64,000 nucleotides of DNA. It comes from Streptomyces sp. NRRL F-525. GTDB taxonomy: Bacteria; Actinomycetota; Actinomycetes; Streptomycetales; Streptomycetaceae. The position numbers and the translations under genes were made by a program. Under the pieces are notes generated by a model that did not search any database, was not told the origin of the DNA, and saw only the letters and a program-made list of their open reading frames with translations. The DNA is taken from NCBI RefSeq assembly GCF_000716605.1, contig NZ_JNXE01000024.1, positions 62,001 to 126,000 on the forward strand. The letters are read 5' to 3'. The number at the start of each line of letters is the position of its first letter. The first letter of the stretch is position 1. Below are positions 1-9,057 of the stretch, one piece after another.

Positions 1-67
1 CCTGGTCAGGTGGCTCCTTTGGAGTGTAAATGGCTGACGCCCCGTCAGAGTGGTGGCGGTTCGTGAC

Positions 68-815
68 TCACCCGATCGGGGTGCGTGCGGCGCTGATAGT
101 GGCAGCGGCGGGCGACGCCCTGGTGGCGTCGGCGCCAGCGAGACCAGTGGAGACGGCGCCTGGGTGATTGGTGCCGGGCTGCGGAGGAATGGGCAAGGTC
201 CAACAGCCCTCGAATTTCTGCCACGGTGAGGGGACCGAGGCTGCTCGACCCGTTTCTCCGGCCCCTTTTTTAAGGGCATGGGCGGTCATCGCCGCCAGGA
301 AGGCGCGCGAGCATGGCCAGCGTGATGTGGCGGTACCAGCCGACGTAGCGGCGGACTTCGTACTGGTTCAGGCCACATTCGTTCTTCGCGGCCTGGAAGC
401 ACTCCTCAATGGCCCACCGGAAACCGGCGACCCGGACGAGTTCGGCTACCGTGACGTCTGCCTGGGCGAAGGCGAGGTAGTAGGCGATCTCCTCGGGACG
501 CGCCAGGCTGCGGCGGGCCAGGACCCAGCGGTAGTGGGTGTGATCGCAACCGTCAATGGTGGGCAGCTTGGCCGCGGCCCAGTCGTAGACCCGCGGCCCC
601 TTCACCCCGTCCCCGCAGGAGATCCGCTCCCACCCCTCGGGGGGCGCCGGCCAGGACATGGTCGATGCGCCAGCTGCCCGCCGGGGACTTGACCTGCTGG
701 GACTTGGGCACGGCCAGGACGTATGCCACGCGGGCCTCCTCCAGCATCTGCCGGAAGTGTCACTCCTGTCCGTAGGCCGCATCGGCGGTCACCCAGGTGA
801 TCGGCAGATCCACCT
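68..815 (-). pseudogene. Decayed IS701-type DDE transposase
   Basis: Remains of an insertion-sequence transposase on the minus strand. Recognisable pieces in order are ITWVTADAAYGQE (around the second catalytic Asp), VAYVLAVPKSQQVKSPAGSW, then a shifted frame with RWAIEECFQAAKNECGLNQYEVRR (the catalytic Glu region) and YVGWYRHITLAMLA, then further shifted frames with AFLAAMTAHALKKGA, PLTVAEIRGLLDLA and HWSRWRRRHQGVARRCHYQRR, which is the usual C-terminus. An in-frame TGA at 762-760 replaces what is normally a Trp codon, and there are frame changes near 645, 300 and 230. The N-terminal half is missing. It is therefore dead. No clear terminal inverted repeat was seen on either side. The 5' break falls inside a small immunity-like gene, which shows that the element landed in, or recombined into, the toxin locus to its right. 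Family assignment is from remembered motif resemblance. Confidence 0.85.
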
Positions 816-912
816 CAAGAACCAAAAGTCCGGGGCGAGCCTGAATCCCGAGCACATAGCTCTCTTCCAAGAAGTAGACGGCCAGACGCCTTACTTCTCT
901 GCATTCTTTCAT
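805..912 (-). pseudogene. 5' remnant of a toxin-immunity gene cut by the IS
   Basis: An ATG at 912 overlaps the TGA of the upstream orphan toxin tip by four bases (ATGA) and opens about 36 codons, with recognisable text RRLAVYFLEESYVLGIQARP and then GLLVLEVDL. The frame then runs straight into the transposase text PITWVTADAAYG and stops at the in-frame TGA 762-760. The host protein is therefore truncated by the IS remnant at about position 805-815. The stop/start overlap directly behind a toxin C-terminus is the classic toxin-immunity arrangement, so I infer that this was the immunity gene of the orphan tip. Only the first ~36 residues survive and no function is expected. The exact junction is uncertain by about 10 bases because the transposase is itself degraded. 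Confidence 0.6.
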
Positions 913-1175
913 CCCAGATCCCATTCGATGGGCGTGTGATTTCCGGTACTCTTTCGCGTGACGGGATTCCCGAACGAGTCGATTCGCTCCCCGTCGGCAT
1001 TCCTCATTTCGACGTGCGGGTCACTGCTTCCCGGAGCTCTGTCAGTGCCCTTCTTGATGGTGAGTCGGGTTTGGGCGTTAGCCGAGACCGATCGAGTCGC
1101 CGGTATCACGCGGCGCCGGTTGGCGCGGCATGGGACCGCTCGGTTCGCCGGCCTTCGAGGCGTTGAACTGCTCAA
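909..1175 (-). CDS. Orphan Rhs/WapA-type toxin C-terminal fragment
   Basis: A short reading frame whose last ~45 residues (IKKGTDRAPGSSDPHVEMRN, DGERID, GNPVTRKS, NHTPIEWDL) look like the distal end of a polymorphic-toxin tip, a string I associate with the extreme C-termini of Rhs/YD-repeat and pretoxin proteins. The preceding ~40 residues are basic and low in information, and no Shine-Dalgarno sits before the ATG. This is therefore probably a displaced 3' tip fragment rather than a free-standing gene. It lies downstream of the main rhs gene and its immunity gene, in the same orientation, where orphan tips usually accumulate. Its stop codon overlaps the start of a truncated immunity gene. The catalytic activity is not recognisable to me. 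Confidence 0.5.
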   Translation of the reverse strand: MSSSTPRRPANRAVPCRANRRRVIPATRSVSANAQTRLTIKKGTDRAPGSSDPHVEMRNADGERIDSFGNPVTRKSTGNHTPIEWDLG

Positions 1176-1198
1176 TGATCAGAGAATTCGACTGCCGT

Positions 1199-1678
1199 TC
1201 ACGCCTCCTGGTGGGGAAGTAGGTTTGGAGGGCACGTGTCCGGGCGCGCCAGTGCCCACTGCATAGCCTTCAGCGCCATGTCATCGAATCCTCCGTCGAA
1301 CGCCTCCACCTGGACATCATCCGCCAAGAACTCACCCATGGATTCATGGAAAATGAAAGAAAAATGCCTCTTCCTGACCCATTTGGATTCCGGGAACCTC
1401 GCCTTATTTTGCTCCTGAAGCGTATCGAACCAGTTCGATCCGATCACTTCATAAACTCCGTAGGAGCAATTGCCGTAGAGTGCATGCCCAATCAGCGCCT
1501 CATCGTTCGGATATCCGAACTTCATTTGCATGCACCCGGAAAAACGAACCACTGCAGGCTTCCGTTCCGTGTTCATGATGAGAACACTGCACGAATACTC
1601 ATCCGTGAGCACCATGCCGCCACCTGTGGTGGATACTTCCATGCCAAGGTTGATTTCTCGCAATCGAACGAGATTCAT
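1199..1678 (-). CDS. Putative immunity protein of the Rhs tip (159 aa)
   Basis: A 159-residue cytoplasmic protein with no signal peptide or membrane segment. I take the ATG at 1678 because GGAGAGGGA lies just before it; an ATG at 1744 would add 22 residues without a better site. Visible features are an N-terminal LREINLGMEV beta-like segment, RKPAVVRFSGCMQMKFGYPN, and a C-terminal block HFSFIFHESMGEFLADDVQVEA ending in an amphipathic helix. It sits 262 bases behind the stop of the giant rhs gene and before the orphan tip, which is where the cognate immunity protein of the current tip is expected. Its base composition is visibly more A+T rich than the surrounding core genes, as is common for exchanged toxin/immunity cassettes. 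I do not recognise a named immunity family. The role is inferred from position. Confidence 0.6.
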   Translation of the reverse strand: MNLVRLREINLGMEVSTTGGGMVLTDEYSCSVLIMNTERKPAVVRFSGCMQMKFGYPNDEALIGHALYGNCSYGVYEVIGSNWFDTLQEQNKARFPESKWVRKRHFSFIFHESMGEFLADDVQVEAFDGGFDDMALKAMQWALARPDTCPPNLLPHQEA

Positions 1679-1940
1679 TTCTCCCTCTCCGTAAACCGTC
1701 CGGCCGCCCGCCGGTAGCTGCCGATCAAGCGATTGGTCCAGCATATGACACGCCGCCCACCCGGCAGATCCCCACCGGCACCGCCCTCACGCTGCGGCGG
1801 GAGTGAGTACGGATCGCCAACCCGAGCACGCAACCCAGCGGCATCCGCCTTACGGCGGAGTAACCCCTACCAGACAGGGCGGCGGTGCCGAAATGACTCG
1901 GACCCTCCAGCGGTCAGCTCCAGAGGATCCGAGTCCAGCA

Positions 1941-4900
1941 CTACCCTTCCTCCATGTCGATTTCTGCCTCAATTTCCGCTTCTTCCGCCGCCATATTGGC
2001 CTGGGCCTGCGCCCGAGCAATCGCCTGCGCTTTAGCCGCATCAGCCTCGACGTTATCCAGAGAGACCTCATCGATGACGTTCGAGTCCTTCATCGAACGA
2101 GTTATCGCAATCCTTTGGGACGGTAGCTCGTCACCCAAAACCGAGACCTCGTTCAAACGTTTAAGTTCATTCGCTGTCGGATCGCGATACACAACATTCG
2201 TCGGCAGCTTGCCAGCCATGACGATCGCAGTGAACCTTCTATTGCTCAGCGATACGCTGACGTCACCCATCTTGAACGCTTCTACCTGAATGTCATCGAC
2301 ATTCACCTCACCGTTCTTTATACCGCCGGCAAGGGATTCGATGGACATGTACTTTCGCCCGTCGACGACTACCGGAGCACTGAAGTTAGGACCCACCCGT
2401 GCTTGACCGAACGCCCAGGCGCCAGCTGCGGCTGCGGCAACTCCGGAAGCCTGCTTTACTGCCCGGGCTTCTTTGACGGCACGCTCGGCACGCTGTTGAG
2501 CTGCGTAGTCCTGGTGGAGACGAGTGAGCGCCTGGGACCGGGACTCGCGGCGTCCGTTTTGGTAGTAGTGTCCATTCCTCTCGGTGGGGCCACCGGAATC
2601 TGAGGGGTTGACGGGTCCGGTCGTAACGTAGCGCTTGGGGTTGCTCTTGCTGGTACCGGTGCCCCCTATGGGGTAACCGACGCCGCACAGGTCGGCGAAG
2701 CACAGCCCGGTGGGGTCGCTTTCGGTGACGGGGGCGTCGCCGGCGTAGGTGTAGCCGCCGAGTTCTTGGGGGCTGGTGGCTTCGAAGAGGGGATCGAGGC
2801 TGATGAAGCGGCCAAGGGAAGGGTCGTATTCGCGGGCGCCGATGTCGGTGAGGCCGGTGGTGGTGTCGGTGGTTTTGTTGAGGAAGGTGCGGTTGTCGGC
2901 CCAGGTGGTCGTGGTGCCGCGGGTGTTGCCGTAGGGGTCGAACTGGCGCCAGGTGGGGGTCTGGGCGGTGTAGTCGAGGTAGAGGCTGTTGGTTCCGTGC
3001 TGGTCTGCGGCGAGTTCGAAGCCGTAGTTGGTGCCGGTGCCGGTGCGGACGATGGTGGTGCCACCGGTGGCGCTGTAGTAGCGCACGCCGGTGGCGGTGC
3101 CGGCGGCGTCGTTGAGGGTGATCTGTTCGCTGCCGAGATAGAGGGTGACGGTGGTGGGGTCGGTCTGCAGCAGGAGGTTGCCGTCGGCGTCGTAGATGTA
3201 GCTGGTGGCGGTGCCGGTGGTGCTGTTGGAGACGCTGGTCAGCTGTTCGGCGTTGTTCCAGAGGAGGGTCTGGTCGCCGGTGCTGGTGTCGCGGGTGGTG
3301 GTGTTTCCGGCGGCGTCGTAGCCGTAGCTGGTCGAGCCGGTCGAGCCGCCCGTGGTGGTGGTGCCGGTCATCGTGTTGGGCTGGCTACTGGACCAGCCGC
3401 TGGTGGTGAGGGTGTCGCTGCCGGTGCCGGAGACGGTGTGCTGGGTCTGGGTGAGCCGGTTGCCGATGTCGTCGTAGGTCCAGCTGGTCCAGTAGGTTCC
3501 GCCGGTGATGCCGTCTCCGACGGTGCTGTGGTCACTGCTGGTGGGGGTGGTGTCGCAGGTGTCGGTGGCGGTTGACGCCGTGGTCCAGGCGGAGGTGAGG
3601 CGGTCGAGGGTGTCGTAGGTGTAGCACTGGGTTTCGGCCGTGGTGCTGGAGCCGGAGCGGGTCTCGGTCTGGTGGGTGATGTTGCCGGAGAGGTCGTAGG
3701 TGTATGCGGTCTCGTCGATGGTGGCGGGGGTGGTGGTGGAGCGGGTGACGAGTTGGTCCTTCAGGTCCTCGGTGTGTGCGTCGTAGCCGTCGGTGACGGT
3801 GGCGTAGGAGGTGGAGGAGCCGAGCTGGACCTGGGCGACCTGGTTATAGGCGCTGTAGGTGGTGCCTTGGACGTAACCGTAGGAGGTGGTGGCCAGGCCG
3901 TAGGGCTGGCCATCGTTGTTGTAGGTGTGGGTGACGGTCTCGGCCGGCAGCCCGCCGCCGGAGCCGTAGGCGTCGGTCCACAGCAGCCCGTTGACGCTGG
4001 TGTAGGAGTGGGTGATCTTCCAGGTCTTGCCCAGCACGGTGCCCTGAGCGCCGGGGGGAATGATCGTCTCCTCGCCCAGTGACTCGCCGAAAACGTTGAA
4101 GTTCACGGCCTGCTTCACGTAGGCGTAGCCGCCGCTGTAGGAGGTGTCAGTGGTGACGTGCCCGACCGGGTAGGTCATGCTGGAAATAGCGGCGTTGGCG
4201 TTGTCGTAGACCCAGGCCGCGGTCTGGTTGCCCGGTGAGCTGGTCGAGCTGTAGGCGACCTGGGCGGAGGTGGCTGCGTCGTACTGGCCGGTTTTGCGGT
4301 CGAGGGCGTCGTAGGTGTAGGAGACGTACTGGCCGCGGGAGTCCTTGGTCTGCAGCAGGTTGCCGTCCGCGTCATACACCATGTTCGAGGTGCCGGCGGT
4401 CGGGTCGCTCTTGGAGGCCACTTCTCCGGCCAAGTCATAGGTGCTGGTCCACACCTGGTTCTTGGCGTCGGTGGTGGTGGACTGCTGGCCGTGGCCGTCG
4501 TAGCCATAGGTGGTGGCGTTGGTGGTGCCGCCGCTGACGTAGAAGGTCCCGGTAGTGGTGTTCAGCGGTGTGGTCAGCGTCGGCGCGGCGGTGTATTCGT
4601 CGAGTTCGCTGGTGCGGCCGAGCGCATCCGTGCGGGTGGTCTGGGTAACGCCGCCCTTGGGCGGGATGATGGTGGTGGCGTCACCGTTGTACACCGTGGT
4701 GCTGGTCGAGACGACCGAACCGTTCTTCTCGGAGGTGTCGTAGACCTGCTGGCCGAGCCCGTCGTATGTGTACACGTCCTGGATGGGGACGTTGGTGTCG
4801 GGTATTGAGTCCAGGGCCAGCGTGGGGGTGGTGGTGGAGTCCCAGTAGCCGGTGTTCTTCTTGGCCACCCAGCCGCGCGAGTCGTAGAGGGTGTCGTCGA

Positions 4901-7900
4901 TGAGACGGCCGCCCTGGGGGGTGTAGGTCTGGGTCTGACGGGCGCGGCCGAGGGAGTCCTCGATGCTGACCGAGGTGAGGTAGCCGCTGTTGTCGTTGAG
5001 GGTGTTGGTCACCACGCCCGAGAGAGAGCTGTCGGACAGGGTGTAGGCGTAGGTGAGGTTCGCCAGCGAGCTGGTGGCGCGGGAGTCCTTCCACACCGAT
5101 GTAGCCCGCCCCAGCGCGTCGTACTGGGCGGTGGTCACCACGTGGTTGGCGTCGGTCTCGGTGAGGGACAATCCCCGTTCCGGGTCGAACGTCGAGCTGC
5201 TGGTGTGGGCGACCCCGCCTACTGTGGGCTCGGTGACGGTCTGTCCGGTGGTGAGGTAGGCGGAGTTGACCGTGTAGCTGGTTGTGGTGGTGTTGCCGTT
5301 GCCGCTGGTGATGCTGGCTAGGCGGTGGTACGTGCTGTCGTAAGTGTTCTGCGCGTTGGTCCGCCAAGTGAACGCGCCCGTGCCGTAGTCGGTGGCCTTG
5401 CGGGTCATCGTGACGAGGCCCATTGTCGGGGCGCTGGCCTGCGGGAACGTGGTGGAGAAACTGGTGTCGTCGTAGAACGTCCGGGTCGCGGAGACCACCT
5501 GGTCGGGGCGGTTGACGCTCGTGGGCGCGCCAAGGGTGTTCAGCCCGCTGGGAACGGAGGAAGTGGATCCCTCGGTGAAGCCGGAGCAAGCCACCGAGTC
5601 CGCTTCCGTCGCGGCGACAAGACCGACGATGTTGGCGCTTGCGTTGGCCGGGGCGTAGGTGGTGGCGGTGCACTGATCGTAGGCGGAGTCGGCCGGCACG
5701 GTGTGCTCGTAACTGTAGGTCGGCAGACCGAAGTCGTCGTCAGAGCGGGTGGCGTCGTACGTGGTGTCGGTCTCGGTGTAGCGCCAGGTGGTGGTGCCGC
5801 CGTCGGTCAGCCGCTGGCGGGTCCACTGCTCGGCAGTTGCTGTCGCGTTGGCGGTCAGGTCCGGCAGGCCGGAGCGGGTGCGGGTCGCGGTCGCGGCGGA
5901 GATCCAGTACGAGGAGATGCTGGAGTTGTCGACACCACCGCCGTTGCCGAGGTAGGAGGTGGACTCAAGTATCCGCCCGGCGAGTTGAGCGGAGTCGGTG
6001 TGGCTGCCGCCCTGTGAGTCGGTCAGTGACACGTTCCTGGTCGAGGTGGACGACAGCCAGTCGCCGTCCATGCCCTGGTAGTAGGAATCGACCTGCTTGG
6101 TCTGGGCGTCACCGGCGCCGTTGCCGGTGGTGGTGGTCATCTTCTGGTAGCCGCGCCACTGCCCGTAGGTGCGGTATTTGGCCTTGGTGTTCTCATCGTC
6201 GTCGTAATGCCAGGCCGCACCGCTGTACGAGTAGTCGGTCTCCTTTGTCGCCGAGCCACCAGTGACGTCGGTCTCCAGCACCTCCTGGACCGCGTACTTG
6301 TTGAACCAGTCCAGCATCGGGCTGACGTAGCCACTGGGCGTCCAGTACTCCGGGAAACAGGACGCGGTGTTCGACGAGGGAGTCGCCGAGGTCGAGCACG
6401 CGGTCGGCAGTGTGTAGGAGATCCCGGTCACCCCGCCCAGCTCGCTGGTGATCGCGGTGATGCGGTAGCGGAACAGGCCAGGGTAGGTGGAAGTGTCCAC
6501 CCGGTTCTCCAGCGCCGAGCCGGTGAACTTCACCGCCGGCATGGTGATCGAGGAGGTCGAGCCACCAGCGGTGGTGTCCGAGCCAGTGCGCTGGATGGAG
6601 GACAGCCACAGTGTTGCGCTAGTCGCGTCGCCCGTCGACGGCTCCGTCTGCGTCAGCACGTAGGAGTCGACCGTCACATAGGCGCTTGAGGAGGCCGAGT
6701 ACTGCTGCGTGGTGATCGAGGTCAGGCGGGTGGTGGAGAAGTACGACGGCGCATATGCGCTGCACGTCGCTCCGGATGAGCAGACCAAGTCGTAGGGGAT
6801 GTCGGGGTAGTAAGAGGCGTTGGAAGAACTCTCTGAACTACCGCAGTTGGCGCTGGTGGACGTGCAGCGCACAGAGGTGCCGTAGACGATCTTGTCGGGG
6901 ACGGTGCCGTAGGGGCCGGTGGCGGTGGTGAAGCCGTAGTCGATGTGCACGAGGTAGGAGTCGCGCACGTACTTGACCTCGGAGGCTCCGCTGTAGGCGC
7001 CGTAGTAGTTGATGTCCTGCTTGTAGTAGTAGGCCATCGCGTCGCCGGTGGGGGTGGTGACGTAGTCCAGGTGCCATTTGTAGGCCATGGTGCAGTAGCT
7101 GCTGGTGGCCGTGGAGTTGTAGCAGGGGTCGCTGGAATGGGCGGAGTACACGCGCTCGGAGTCCACCGAGTTCGTCGCGTCGTTGCCGGAGGCCCAGCCG
7201 GGGAGTTCATTGCGGCCGAAGTAGTACTTGGTGCCGTCCCGCTCCGTGATCACCCAGTACGACGTGTCGTAGGTACCCGATCCGTTCGACGAGCCGGTCA
7301 CCTTGGTGACCGTCGCACCGTTGTCATTGGACAGCTTGTAGGCGGACGTGTCCTTGTCGTAGACGATCGAGGTCGACGATCCGTTGAGGGACATGGTCAG
7401 GATCGGGCCGTCGTAACACTCGTCCAAGGTGGTCACCGAACCAGCACTGCCCTCCGGGGAGTCGCCGCACGGGGTGAACGCCTGGCCGATGAAGGAGTCC
7501 TGGGTGCTCCAGCCATCGCCTACCCACGACGACTGGGCCTGGGTGTTGGGGGTCTTCCCGTCGACGCTGCCGGAGTCGTAGGACAGTGACGCATCAGGCG
7601 CCAGCAATGTCGACGCCGCTGGCGATTCCACCTTGTAGGTGTAGGTGAAGTCGCCCGACGAACCCGACTGGCCCCAGGAGCCCGCGGACGACAGGGTCGA
7701 GGCGTAGTTTCCTCCGGCTCCGCCTTCCTGCCCGGTGGAGTCGGTGGCCGCGATGACGGTGGCCGCGCCGGAGGTCGAGGCTGTCTGGGCCGTCGCGGAC
7801 TTGGAGGCCGCGCCGGTGTAGACAGCCGGAGACGCCGATCCCGCTGCGGCCTGGCTGACGCTGGTGGAGGCGGCGCTCTTGACTGAGCCGGTACTGCCGA

Positions 7901-8627
7901 GCGTGAGGTCCGCGGATACGGCTGTGTCGTTGGGGTCATTGAGGGATGTCAGGGGTGTCTGCTTGCGGCACTGGGCGAGTTGAGGGGTTGTGAGCGCGCA
8001 GGCGGGGAGTGTCACCAGTCGCAGACGGGAGGCGTAGTTGCCGCCGACGGCCTGGCGGAAGGCGCCGTAGTCCAGGCCCACTGTCACTCGGCCCGAGCCA
8101 GATGCACCGGCACCGGCGCTCTGGCTACTGGCGAGGGACCAGACCGGGCCGGACACACCCAGCCGGGTGGACAGGGTCCGCGACTGCACCGAGACCCCCA
8201 GTGTGGTCGGGCCCGTGTAGGTGCCCTTGCTGGGTGCTACTGCCTGCGCCCAGACCGGTGTTCCCGACGCGGTGGCCTTGGAGCCTGCGGTCGCCGAGTG
8301 CTTCGGTGCTGTGAGTTTCAGAGTCCCTGTCTTGGCGGTCGGCCACGCCGTCTGGGTCGGTACGGCTGTGTGCCGGGTGGCGTCGGAGAGGTGCACGCTC
8401 TTGTGCGGAACGGGCTTCAGGCCGGTGACTGAGCGGCCGAGGTCCGCCTTCGCGTTCGTAGTGGACGTGGTGGACGGTGTCAGCGCGGTCGCGGTCGATC
8501 CGAAGGCCAGGCTCAGGCACAGGGACCAGGCCAGTACCGCGGCCCACCCGACCAGAAGCCTCCCGGCCATGCGCCGGTATCGCGCCTTTACCACTCCGCT
8601 GTTTCCGCGTACCCGTCTACCGGACAC
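1941..8627 (-). CDS. Sec-exported Rhs/YD-repeat polymorphic toxin (2228 aa)
   Basis: A giant secreted protein. The GTG at 8627 is preceded by GAGGGGGAA at good spacing and gives a Sec signal peptide (basic start, then GRLLVGWAAVLAWSLCLSLAFG, cleavage near STATA). ATG codons further upstream lack a ribosome site. Residues ~50-330 are a Ser/Thr/Ala-rich stretch, followed by a long array of Rhs/YD repeats (YDALGRATSV, YDGLGQQVYD, YDADGNLLQT, YDAAGNTTTR, YDADGNLLLQ) that would form a hollow beta-cage. The core closes with the conserved REYDPSLGRFISLDPL and a DPTG motif near residue 1971. The last ~254 residues are a separate tip: a basic/Ala-rich linker, then KYMSIESLAGGI, DDIQVEAF, SLSNRRFTAIVMAG, and an acidic Ala/Glu-rich tail. 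I do not recognise a firm toxin family; the VSLSNRR...PTNV pattern is loosely ParB-like. Rhs exported by Sec rather than by a T6SS is the WapA-like mode in Gram-positives. An immunity candidate follows at 1199-1678. Confidence 0.85.
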   Translation of the reverse strand: MSGRRVRGNSGVVKARYRRMAGRLLVGWAAVLAWSLCLSLAFGSTATALTPSTTSTTNAKADLGRSVTGLKPVPHKSVHLSDATRHTAVPTQTAWPTAKTGTLKLTAPKHSATAGSKATASGTPVWAQAVAPSKGTYTGPTTLGVSVQSRTLSTRLGVSGPVWSLASSQSAGAGASGSGRVTVGLDYGAFRQAVGGNYASRLRLVTLPACALTTPQLAQCRKQTPLTSLNDPNDTAVSADLTLGSTGSVKSAASTSVSQAAAGSASPAVYTGAASKSATAQTASTSGAATVIAATDSTGQEGGAGGNYASTLSSAGSWGQSGSSGDFTYTYKVESPAASTLLAPDASLSYDSGSVDGKTPNTQAQSSWVGDGWSTQDSFIGQAFTPCGDSPEGSAGSVTTLDECYDGPILTMSLNGSSTSIVYDKDTSAYKLSNDNGATVTKVTGSSNGSGTYDTSYWVITERDGTKYYFGRNELPGWASGNDATNSVDSERVYSAHSSDPCYNSTATSSYCTMAYKWHLDYVTTPTGDAMAYYYKQDINYYGAYSGASEVKYVRDSYLVHIDYGFTTATGPYGTVPDKIVYGTSVRCTSTSANCGSSESSSNASYYPDIPYDLVCSSGATCSAYAPSYFSTTRLTSITTQQYSASSSAYVTVDSYVLTQTEPSTGDATSATLWLSSIQRTGSDTTAGGSTSSITMPAVKFTGSALENRVDTSTYPGLFRYRITAITSELGGVTGISYTLPTACSTSATPSSNTASCFPEYWTPSGYVSPMLDWFNKYAVQEVLETDVTGGSATKETDYSYSGAAWHYDDDENTKAKYRTYGQWRGYQKMTTTTGNGAGDAQTKQVDSYYQGMDGDWLSSTSTRNVSLTDSQGGSHTDSAQLAGRILESTSYLGNGGGVDNSSISSYWISAATATRTRSGLPDLTANATATAEQWTRQRLTDGGTTTWRYTETDTTYDATRSDDDFGLPTYSYEHTVPADSAYDQCTATTYAPANASANIVGLVAATEADSVACSGFTEGSTSSVPSGLNTLGAPTSVNRPDQVVSATRTFYDDTSFSTTFPQASAPTMGLVTMTRKATDYGTGAFTWRTNAQNTYDSTYHRLASITSGNGNTTTTSYTVNSAYLTTGQTVTEPTVGGVAHTSSSTFDPERGLSLTETDANHVVTTAQYDALGRATSVWKDSRATSSLANLTYAYTLSDSSLSGVVTNTLNDNSGYLTSVSIEDSLGRARQTQTYTPQGGRLIDDTLYDSRGWVAKKNTGYWDSTTTPTLALDSIPDTNVPIQDVYTYDGLGQQVYDTSEKNGSVVSTSTTVYNGDATTIIPPKGGVTQTTRTDALGRTSELDEYTAAPTLTTPLNTTTGTFYVSGGTTNATTYGYDGHGQQSTTTDAKNQVWTSTYDLAGEVASKSDPTAGTSNMVYDADGNLLQTKDSRGQYVSYTYDALDRKTGQYDAATSAQVAYSSTSSPGNQTAAWVYDNANAAISSMTYPVGHVTTDTSYSGGYAYVKQAVNFNVFGESLGEETIIPPGAQGTVLGKTWKITHSYTSVNGLLWTDAYGSGGGLPAETVTHTYNNDGQPYGLATTSYGYVQGTTYSAYNQVAQVQLGSSTSYATVTDGYDAHTEDLKDQLVTRSTTTPATIDETAYTYDLSGNITHQTETRSGSSTTAETQCYTYDTLDRLTSAWTTASTATDTCDTTPTSSDHSTVGDGITGGTYWTSWTYDDIGNRLTQTQHTVSGTGSDTLTTSGWSSSQPNTMTGTTTTGGSTGSTSYGYDAAGNTTTRDTSTGDQTLLWNNAEQLTSVSNSTTGTATSYIYDADGNLLLQTDPTTVTLYLGSEQITLNDAAGTATGVRYYSATGGTTIVRTGTGTNYGFELAADQHGTNSLYLDYTAQTPTWRQFDPYGNTRGTTTTWADNRTFLNKTTDTTTGLTDIGAREYDPSLGRFISLDPLFEATSPQELGGYTYAGDAPVTESDPTGLCFADLCGVGYPIGGTGTSKSNPKRYVTTGPVNPSDSGGPTERNGHYYQNGRRESRSQALTRLHQDYAAQQRAERAVKEARAVKQASGVAAAAAGAWAFGQARVGPNFSAPVVVDGRKYMSIESLAGGIKNGEVNVDDIQVEAFKMGDVSVSLSNRRFTAIVMAGKLPTNVVYRDPTANELKRLNEVSVLGDELPSQRIAITRSMKDSNVIDEVSLDNVEADAAKAQAIARAQAQANMAAEEAEIEAEIDMEEG

Positions 8628-8820
8628 GGCTTCCCCCTCGCCATGACGACATGCCGAAATATCGAACAACCGCCAGCCTCTATTACTGCTGCGGCGATTG
8701 TTCCCCGACGGAAAGAAGTACATGAAGGTTCAATCCAAATGAATAATGACTTAGGAAAGAACCCGCGCCAGAAGGTGACCAAACTTCAATAGAAGTGGAC
8801 ATCCAAGGCATGCACATGCC

Positions 8821-8834
8821 GTGATCTGGGTCAC
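8821..8834. promoter_or_regulatory. Crp-like operator between two divergent giant genes
   Basis: The 14-mer GTGATCTGGGTCAC lies in the 430-base divergent promoter region between the rhs gene (start 8627) and the jellyroll-repeat gene (start 9058). It has GTGA/TCAC half-sites separated by six bases and also satisfies the GTG-N6-GNCAC form that I remember for Streptomyces Crp. Being 194 bases from one start and 224 from the other, it could control either or both. The rest of the 8628-9057 gap shows no credible coding sequence. It holds the RBS of the + gene (GGGGGAAAGAAA just before 9058). Confidence 0.45.
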
Positions 8835-9057
8835 ACAATCGCATGCGGGGCTCTTAAATCCTCATACGGTGGCGCGATCCGGCCGCCTTCAACGCCGCAC
8901 CCGCACTGCACTTCGCAGCGGCTGGGCGCATCAATGGACGGCGAAAACCGCCGTGGCTATTTTGCGAGAGATTGACCCTCGCGCGAGGTCGTTCAGGATA
9001 GGCCGGGGGTAAGCCGTGCAGAGTTTTCCATCAGCATGAATAATTGGGGGAAAGAAA

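Noticed and set aside
2766..3575. Gly/Val-rich 269-codon frame antisense to the rhs gene
   Set aside because: Mirror of the Thr/Ser-rich YD repeats; no start site and no domain.
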